A stretch of 64,000 nt of DNA from Bugulina stolonifera. Its lineage: Eukaryota; Bryozoa; Gymnolaemata; Cheilostomatida; Bugulidae. The position numbers and the translations under genes were made by a program. The stretch is taken from the NCBI GenBank assembly GCA_935421135.1, contig OW285187.1:8370001-8434000 (forward strand), given 5' to 3'. The notes under the pieces are model-generated. The model searched no databases. It was not told the origin of the DNA and saw only the letters and a list, made by a program, of their open reading frames with translations. The first letter of the stretch is position 1, and each line of letters begins with the position of its first letter. This document shows, in pieces, positions 57,401 through 64,000 of this stretch.

Positions 57401-59750
57401 AAACCTGAACAACTACCTCCTTTCTACTCCAGTATATCCAATCAACAACCACTCTCTCTTTCTCTCTGGCTTAGAGTAAGTAAAGTATATCCACTGTATG
57501 TGCCCATCTATTGACACTAATGGATTGGTCAGCAATGGAAACTCCATATGTGCCAAGTTATGAGTCTCTCTTTATCAAATAATTGTATCAAATAGTTTTG
57601 AATATTCAGCATAATTACTTGATGAGTATCATATTGTATTTATATAAGAGTAGAATTATTCTACATTTGGAATGATGCTGGCACTTTTTAAATGCAAATA
57701 ATTTGGCAAAACATCAAATGACAGCCCTTATGCCAATCAGTTTTGTGCCATATCGTTATATTATTATAGTATGGTATGATATTATTTATGATTTATTATT
57801 TTATTGTTATGTTGCAGCTATAGAATGACTCGTATGGTTGTCGACTGGCAAGTAGAAGCAGTCGATGGAAAGAAATACGACATAATCTTCGTATCCACAG
57901 GTAAGACCAGCGCTTAGCCAATTGTCATTGGTCACACGGGTTTCGGAATGATTCTTGGAAAAAGGCTTGAGAAATACTTCTATAAACAGTTCTCTGTTAC
58001 CACGGATATCATTCAACAAAATATTAAAACCCTATTAACCATGTGTTCATCATATTTATGGATACCGTAATTAAAGTTGTCATAATTATGTAAATGCTGT
58101 GATATATTATTATAAAAAATATAAATTTTGCAGATGATGGTCGGCTGCTTAAGCTGGTGAAGTTTAGGAAAGGTGCCGAGGCTGAGGAGAAGTATCACAT
58201 AGTAGAAGAGAGACTGATTTTCCCAGGAGCAGCCATACAGGAAATGAAGCTAATTGTGGATGAGAGTGGGAAGAAGCACCTATTGTTGAACACACTAGAT
58301 AAAGTAAAGCGTGTAGCCTTAGAGAAGTGTCACATGAGGGTCGATTGTTCAGACTGTATCGCACTACAAGACCCCTACTGCTCATGGAGCCCCTCTCACT
58401 CTAAGTGTGTCTCTACAACCCACCAGGCTGAAGACAAGTAAGTTAATTAGTTACTTATTCTCAGCCTCATGTCTAATTATTATATAATCTAGATGTGGAA
58501 TCAAGATAAGTGTTTCAATGATCTGAGAATCGACTGTCATTAGCTCTACTAGTTTTGGCATGTCATTTCTGTTGACAAATAATAGCGCAAGTGATAAATG
58601 GTTTGGTTACATTGAAGCTTATCAACGTGTTGCAATTGTGTTTCAGATTTCAGAATATATCAACTGGCCAGAGCTTTATATGCCAGCAGGAAGTGACAAG
58701 TAAGTACAAGTATATCTGTACAAGAACTAGGCTGTAGACGCACTCACTTGGAGTGCTTGCACTGGTGGTTTACTACGGCTATGCTGTTGTCTTTGGCACC
58801 ATTTCACGTTTATCTTCATCTTAATTCTCATGCCTCATAGCACGTGGCTAAAGCAGTTACTGCCTGATTAGCTTCTCTTTTAGATCTAGTGTGTTATCAA
58901 TATCTTTTTAGCCTCAACAAAAATACATTCTACAAGAAAATATATTATTCCTGGTCAGTGACTTGGTGTCTGGGTTGATTGAAGCGTGTTGTGCTTTGTT
59001 TTTGTTTGTACTGCTGTGGTTGTTGGTTATAAAATAACAATGTCAACTTGAAAAACCCTTTTGACTTGGTCTTTGTGTTTTTTGAATTTTATATGTTAAC
59101 CACCCAGTCCTATGCATAGTACTGATACTTGCAACCAACATTATAATAGTGTATAATAACATATCCTAACAATTTGCTGCTAACCTTTGATGTTTTTAAC
59201 TTAGTATTATATGTGGATTTATTTTACAGTTGTTGACGAGAAACCTAAAGTTGAGATAACTACAACGCCGCGGGAAGACTTAGATAATAATGGTAAGTTT
59301 TATTTTAGCCAAAGATTTGCTTACCATAATGGAATATTCGTATCTATCGACTTCTTGTCTTTGCCCACGTTATGGATTGATTGAACTTTTGTGTGTCTTC
59401 TTTTAGCAGTAAAATCCCTCCCCAGTATAGATGACGAAGTGGTGAAGAGCGACATGAAGCAGACAAACAAAACTGTACTTATAGCCATGGTGGTAGTTCT
59501 ACCTGTAGTATTCGCTGTCCTGGGCTTCATAGCCGGCTGGATGATCAGTAAGAGGCGACACATGAGCCCCACACCCCATCTGGACCAGGAGCTGACCAAT
59601 AAGTGTAAGGACGACTCCCTCAACTCAGACGCATACCAGGCGCTTCCTAAGACAAGCAACCTACAGATGATGAACAACTTGAATGGAAAATTAGTTAACG
59701 GGGATACCATGTCGGGAACGCTAAATAGGCAAAAGCAAGTATACGTGTAA
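45355..59750 (+). CDS. Transmembrane semaphorin (sema, PSI, TM), 713 aa
   Basis: Exons: 45355-45427, 53004-53097, 53789-54011, 55145-55391, 55568-55891, 56086-56167, 56547-56682, 57360-57475, 57818-57900, 58134-58437, 58647-58699, 59230-59292, 59407-59750; total 2142 nt, no internal stop. After the signal peptide, a sema beta-propeller spans about residues 26-524. Hallmarks are HVEDGYILVGARDALYN, RIARVCKNDRG and SAICAYKVSDLNRVF. A PSI domain starts at C525 (VDCSDCIALQDPYCSW). A linker rich in Thr and acidic residues, a helix at about 622-646 and a 67-residue tail follow. There is no Ig or thrombospondin domain, so the plan resembles class 1/6 transmembrane semaphorins without their long tails. 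Semaphorins bind plexins to steer cell movement; that partner is inferred. A plexin is excluded because there is only one PSI and no GAP domain. Confidence 0.88.
45428..51700. other. Long first intron of the semaphorin gene
   Basis: No further sema exon is visible. A poly-C run lies near 48711. The overlapping open frames on both strands at 47104-47413 have no recognisable family. The stretch around 48750, read on the minus strand, contains GGTTCGAGACC, a B-box-like sequence, but no matching A box was found. Confidence 0.5.
51786..51876 (+). CDS. Semaphorin alternative first coding exon B (second signal peptide)
   Basis: It encodes MFTRIYNTVSRTFLWCPVVF then LIGIVLGGLH, a second hydrophobic leader, and ends at a GTGAGA donor in phase 1, exactly as exon A does. 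Joining to 53004 gives the same Glu codon, and the resulting protein would be 719 residues. An upstream CTGCAG acceptor lies at about 51673, or transcription may start nearby. The equal phase and leader character support an alternative promoter, but it is not proven that this exon is used. Confidence 0.55.
54093..55091. mobile_element. Complete nonautonomous hAT-type DNA transposon, 999 bp
   Basis: The left end TAGTGCTGGGCGGT and the right end ACCGCCCAGCACTA are inverted repeats, flanked by the identical 8-bp duplication GAATATGT (54085-54092 and 55092-55099). Both subterminal regions are rich in CGGTT/AACCG motifs such as TTCGGTTC. The interior is built of about three diverged repeats of roughly 200 bp, each with a version of CCTTATAATTCGATGCCATC and ATGGCGGCCAT. 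No transposase is encoded. It lies in the semaphorin intron after exon 3. Confidence 0.92.
58134..58699 (+). CDS. Last propeller strands and PSI domain of the semaphorin (exons 10-11)
   Basis: Exon 10 (58134-58437) opens DDGRLLKLVKF, a typical last-blade sema motif, and runs through VKRVALEKC into the Cys-rich PSI segment DCSDCIALQDPYCSW. Exon 11 (58647-58699) supplies a further PSI Cys in SFICQQEV. The Cys spacing fits the plexin-semaphorin-integrin fold that supports the propeller. Confidence 0.85.
59407..59750 (+). CDS. Transmembrane and cytoplasmic exon of the semaphorin
   Basis: After a short stalk comes a helix, VLIAMVVVLPVVFAVLGFIA, then the basic stop-transfer SKRRH and a tail of 67 residues ending KQVYV at TAA 59748-59750. 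The tail is polar with Ser, Asn and Asp and has no catalytic domain. The last four residues could in principle bind a PDZ domain, but this is only appearance. Confidence 0.85.
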
Positions 59751-60340
59751 CCTTACGTGTGCGCATAAGTCAGTCGTGCGTCATGATATTATGTTACTAC
59801 TTTTCATTCCGAATCACATATTGGGACCAAAATCATTATTGGACTATTGGGTTAAATTATTGGTTGTGGGTTAGAATCAACTGCCAAATTGCTCAAAGCT
59901 TCTGATGTTCTCATTAGATGTATATTATATCATACAGAATATGTATAGGCCCTATGGTATAGTAATCATCCTAGTTAACCTACATGACTGTTCTATTACC
60001 AACTCCCTACTTTTGATATGGAAAATGTATTGAATTTTAATCATCTGTCAACGAATAATTCTCTTGGGGAGGAGACGGATTCAGTGCATTTATTGTAAAT
60101 ATGTAAATATCTCCATATGAATTTTACTTAAAATTTTGTATAGTCTATTTTTGTCAAATGAAGTTGAGAAGTTCATTTAAGAGGCTACATTTATTTACAT
60201 AGACTTTCATTTTCTAGAAATGAAACTTGTTTACCAGTTTTAAGTTTGAACTTGGTTTTCAAAAGTTTGTTTCCAAGTCATTTTTATTCACACAATCAGC
60301 TGAGTTCTTACTAAGCTTTTGAAGAATTTTGTTGAATGTA

Positions 60341-60538
60341 AATAAATTTTATTTAAAGTTCAGCTAAGTTTTTTTTCATAGTTACAATGTATACTGCTTG
60401 TATCACATACTGTTATGTCATAGTTGTAAAAAACTTTCACTATTTTTGTATTTTTATTTATGAATTTTCCTAAATTTATGAGGTGATGCATTTCATAGGA
60501 CATAAATTACTTTATCATTTTTTGATTTTTCCAATAAA
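60341..60538 (+). terminator. Candidate polyadenylation signals, semaphorin gene
   Basis: AATAAA at 60341-60346 and again at 60533-60538, about 590 and 780 bases after the stop codon, in an AT-rich 3' UTR. Either or both could be used. Confidence 0.5.
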
Positions 60539-63500
60539 TTCATTGTTAAAGTTGGACACTATATGATTATAAAACTCAATAAGTAGACACAATCAGGGTG
60601 AAGAGGCAGCCTCTCAAGTGACTCTAGATTAGAGTCTGACTGACACTGGTGTCACATGATCATTATAGCCAGCAGACAATGTCACATTATCTCTTTGCAG
60701 ATCATTGGGTCAAAGATAAGGCAATACATAAGTAGGTGTGTAATATGGAGATGAGGAGATACAAGATATGATACTGAATATAGATTACACTTTATTACCA
60801 TGATAGTCTTGGTAATGTTACAGCAAGCCATCTGCACATATAGACCAATTTATTTACTTGAAAAATCAAAATTGCTAAATAATGTAAATTAAAAAATAAA
60901 CTGCCAGTTTTAATTGAGCTGATTATGTTTCTACAGTTTACAAAATTGACTAATTAATCTTGAATTGTGGTAAGATGACATTTGTAGGATTAGGATAGTC
61001 AGTATAAGCCCTAGTATAAACGCATAAACCTTCACCACTCACTGATGGGTGTTTTAGATTGACATTTATACATTATGATAAGAAGACCTCAAAGTTATTG
61101 TAACTTCCCATATAATAACATACTGCTGAGTCTGAAAGTAATAATCAACACAGTGCGTTTTCAGAACAACATCCTCAAAATAACCATTGACAATAAATAG
61201 TAGAGCCACTAGTAGATAGTCTTGTAAGAGCTAATATACATGTCAGAATGAAGGAGGTCAAACAATTGTGGATATAAAAGCTGTTTTGAACAGCAACAGC
61301 TGTCTCCACTCTAGATTAAAATGGCTGAATAATTTTAATTTGATAGACTGCAGTGTAAAAGTCCTCGTCTCCCAATGCAGTAGTTATTAGATTTAGTTAA
61401 TATTTTTATGAATGTTATGCAGAGATAGTTTATCTTCGTGGCTCCAGGCTTGTGACTATGTCAGACCATCTAATTGACTTTGTATTGTGTCCAACTGATT
61501 GAAAAACTGATATAATTCTTTATGATCAAATTCAATTTGTGTTCTGTCAGTTGTCTACAAAAGATAAGAGAGACTTGAATGATGCCACTGTTATTATAAC
61601 AGAAGTCAAAGAACTAGCCTAGTAAACTCTTGTATTATTTGCAGTTTTAGCATAACAAACACATACATAACAGCAAACAGTGGTAAATACTAGACAAACA
61701 CACGATTCAGAAATATCAAATAGGATTAGCTAAGTATAAAAAAAGTCTTATAATAATATTTATAACTGGGCTCATTAAATAGGGGATTAAAGGTGGAACG
61801 ATTTTTCTAAGGAGATTAATAAAGTAAGTAGGTAGGTAGATGGGTTACACCAGAGCTCTCAATGGCTCTGGGTAACATCAAATAGGTCTGCTATTCAGTA
61901 TAGAATGGGTAGACTGCCAGAATTCCGCCAGCTTGACATGAAATTGACACGATGGAATACAAAGAATTGATTTTGGAATTTTAACTAAAATACAATCAAT
62001 TATAAAATATTTTAACTAAAACTTGACAAACGTTTTGTCAGGTAGGTTTAGTGAATTTGGAATTCAACTGTTTCCAAGCAGTACCATGCCAATTCTTAAC
62101 ACTTGAGCAGAAAGAGCTAAGAATATACTCTATGTATTCATCAAAGAAGGATAAAGCGTGAAGAGAAAGGGAGCTTTGGTAACCAACAATGCTAGAGAAG
62201 AGAGTGGTTTACCAAGGTAATAAATAGCCTATCCTGGAAGTAACTCGTTTTTATGAACTGAAGAGGTAGCTAATAAGGTAGGTGATTGAGCTGTATACAG
62301 CGTAGCCTGGGTTCCAGACAGTGTAGCCTGAGCTGCAGACAGTGTAGCCTGGGCTGCAGACAGTGTAGCCTGGGCTGCAGACAGTGATGTTATAGTTAAA
62401 GATGAATGGCAAACGGATACAGGAGTGACAGTTTGTAAATCAAACTATTAATACTAGTCAAGTGTCACTACTACCATGGTGATACTAATATATACAACAG
62501 AATTTACATTATTATAGGTTTGAATTATATAGAATAATATATTATGCCAACTACTTTCATACTAATTATAAAAATCTATTATAACTGACCGTTTCCTTTA
62601 TGAATAGCATTACGATTTTTAAAGTTAAGTATCAAACTACTTTTCAAACGAGATTCAACATCATTATCGATAGTTGAAGACTATATTTTATTGACTTTTG
62701 AAACAGTAGCTATTATTAGAGATTGACTTCAAATGGAGGATAACGGAGTGATTGTTTTAAGCAAACCATATTAATCACCTGAGTTTTGTTTCTTTAATTA
62801 CGAGGTGTTGTTTAAATATTCACCATTTCAATATCCCATTTCTTAGCTCCGCATTCATAATATTTTGACAGCCTCTTGGGTTTCTACTCTTGTGTGTTAT
62901 AAAAACAATGCCAGCTTGAACAATTGTACCTTAAATTTGCTTTGGTCTCCAGTTCAATAGAACTACGATAATTGAAATTGACCCGAAGACAATTCAAATT
63001 TCATTATAAAAACTTTTCATACACCCCTGTGTTATATTATTTACAAATACATGCTTTCCTAATAAATATTTAAACTATATACAAAACTAATGAACTGGCT
63101 TCATCACTAATTACCCGTTAAATTTATATTCTGATATCAGAAAATTTTCTGTTTGTTTTGTTACTATGAATTACATTACGATCATACTTATAAGGTGATT
63201 GTCGGACTAGTATTGCAAAATAAATGACGCTGAAAGTGTGTAATGTACAGCACCCTTTGACCCACTCTACATCTTGAGTTTCAAGAATTTATATTGAAAG
63301 CATTCATAGATGAAAAACAAGTGTGATATCAAGTGACTGCGAGCCACTGTTTAGTGTACGAGGGGAGTGCATAGGAGTGTATCATCTTCACCTCATTATC
63401 TCTGTGTTATCTAGAGCTAAGTTGACGAAATTTGTGAATAATATAGAAGCTTGTATTGAACACTAACAACAATAAAATGGGATAAACAAGTTGATGTCCG

Positions 63501-64000
63501 GAATTTTTAAGAATATTTTGTATCCTCTGTGATCATTTCTTCAACCCATGAACCCTTTTTCTATCAGAATATATTATCATATCATAGCACACTCATACAT
63601 GTAGAGCTGCATAGGGTATATACTGTAGCTTAGTCTCACAGACATTCACACTGAGAATAACACTTCAACTTCTTAGAGTTATCATTTCACGTTTTGTGGG
63701 CAATTCCGTTGCCTTATGACTAGCCCTCTTCCTTACCAACTGAACTGATTTGCCAAAAAGTTCAGCAAAAGCGCAAGTGAAACAAATTGCATTTTGCAAC
63801 AAGATGTTTAGCAACTAATTCAACACTTGGATTATTGAGGTTTCAAGACAGTGCTATTACTTGTTGTTTCTTAGGTTAAATATTCAACAGGTGTAGATAT
63901 CCAGATATAAAGTGTTGATCAGCATGCTAACAACTCTACTCCATACAATAGACACTGTACATGAAGTAGAGGAGAACTGTGAATGGATGGGAGGGAGGTA
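60539..64000. other. Intergenic, no gene seen
   Basis: No open frame of 60 residues or more and no recognised RNA gene. AT-rich throughout, apart from the tandem repeat at 62302. The right edge may hold UTR or intron of a neighbour, but nothing identifies it. Confidence 0.5.
62302..62385. repeat. 21-bp tandem repeat, 4 copies
   Basis: The unit GTAGCCTGGGCTGCAGACAG plus T fills the stretch exactly four times, with two changes in the first copy and one in the second. Confidence 0.93.

Overview
This is eukaryotic, animal-type nuclear DNA. It is AT-rich, the genes are split by GT-AG introns, and there is an intact U2 spliceosomal RNA gene. The gene families seen are a flagellar PG-rich repeat protein, a transmembrane semaphorin, and a membrane-anchored protein combining IgGFc-binding, collagen and calcium-binding EGF domains. 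Several nonautonomous DNA transposons and a tRNA-derived SINE are also present. The domain mix fits an early-branching animal such as a sponge, but the sequence alone does not fix the species.

Layout. (1) About 1-7.7 kb, minus strand: an STPG2-like gene with eight coding exons read; its 3' end is unresolved or lies beyond the left edge. One intron holds a 108-bp near-perfect hairpin. (2) 7.7-18.4 kb: intergenic. It holds a 44-bp palindrome, a complete 1.18-kb hAT element with an 8-bp target duplication, the U2 snRNA gene, and a 4.8-kb segment bounded by short inverted repeats and TTAA. (3) 18.4-37.4 kb, plus strand: a 22-exon gene reconstructed in frame for 1503 residues. Its order is signal peptide, IgGFc-binding domain, DGxDNDCDG metal-binding linker, second IgGFc-binding domain, second linker, collagen, EGF repeats, transmembrane helix, short tail. 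Its introns or flanks carry two SINE copies, a 179-bp hAT MITE and two 24-bp minisatellites; one minisatellite is built from the gene's own splice donor. (4) 37.5-42 kb: intergenic, with tandem repeats and weak candidate exons. (5) 42-60.5 kb, plus strand: a semaphorin (sema, PSI, transmembrane helix, 67-residue tail; 713 residues) with two alternative signal-peptide first exons. A third hAT element of 999 bp sits in one intron. (6) 60.5-64 kb: no gene seen; one 21-bp tandem repeat.

The genes do not form an operon. Two encode cell-surface proteins, one probably matrix-facing and one probably a guidance or adhesion ligand; the third encodes a ciliary or sperm-tail protein. All joins were made by hand from splice sites and reading phase. 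Both plus-strand reconstructions close to an exact multiple of three with no internal stop, which supports them, but no transcript evidence was available.
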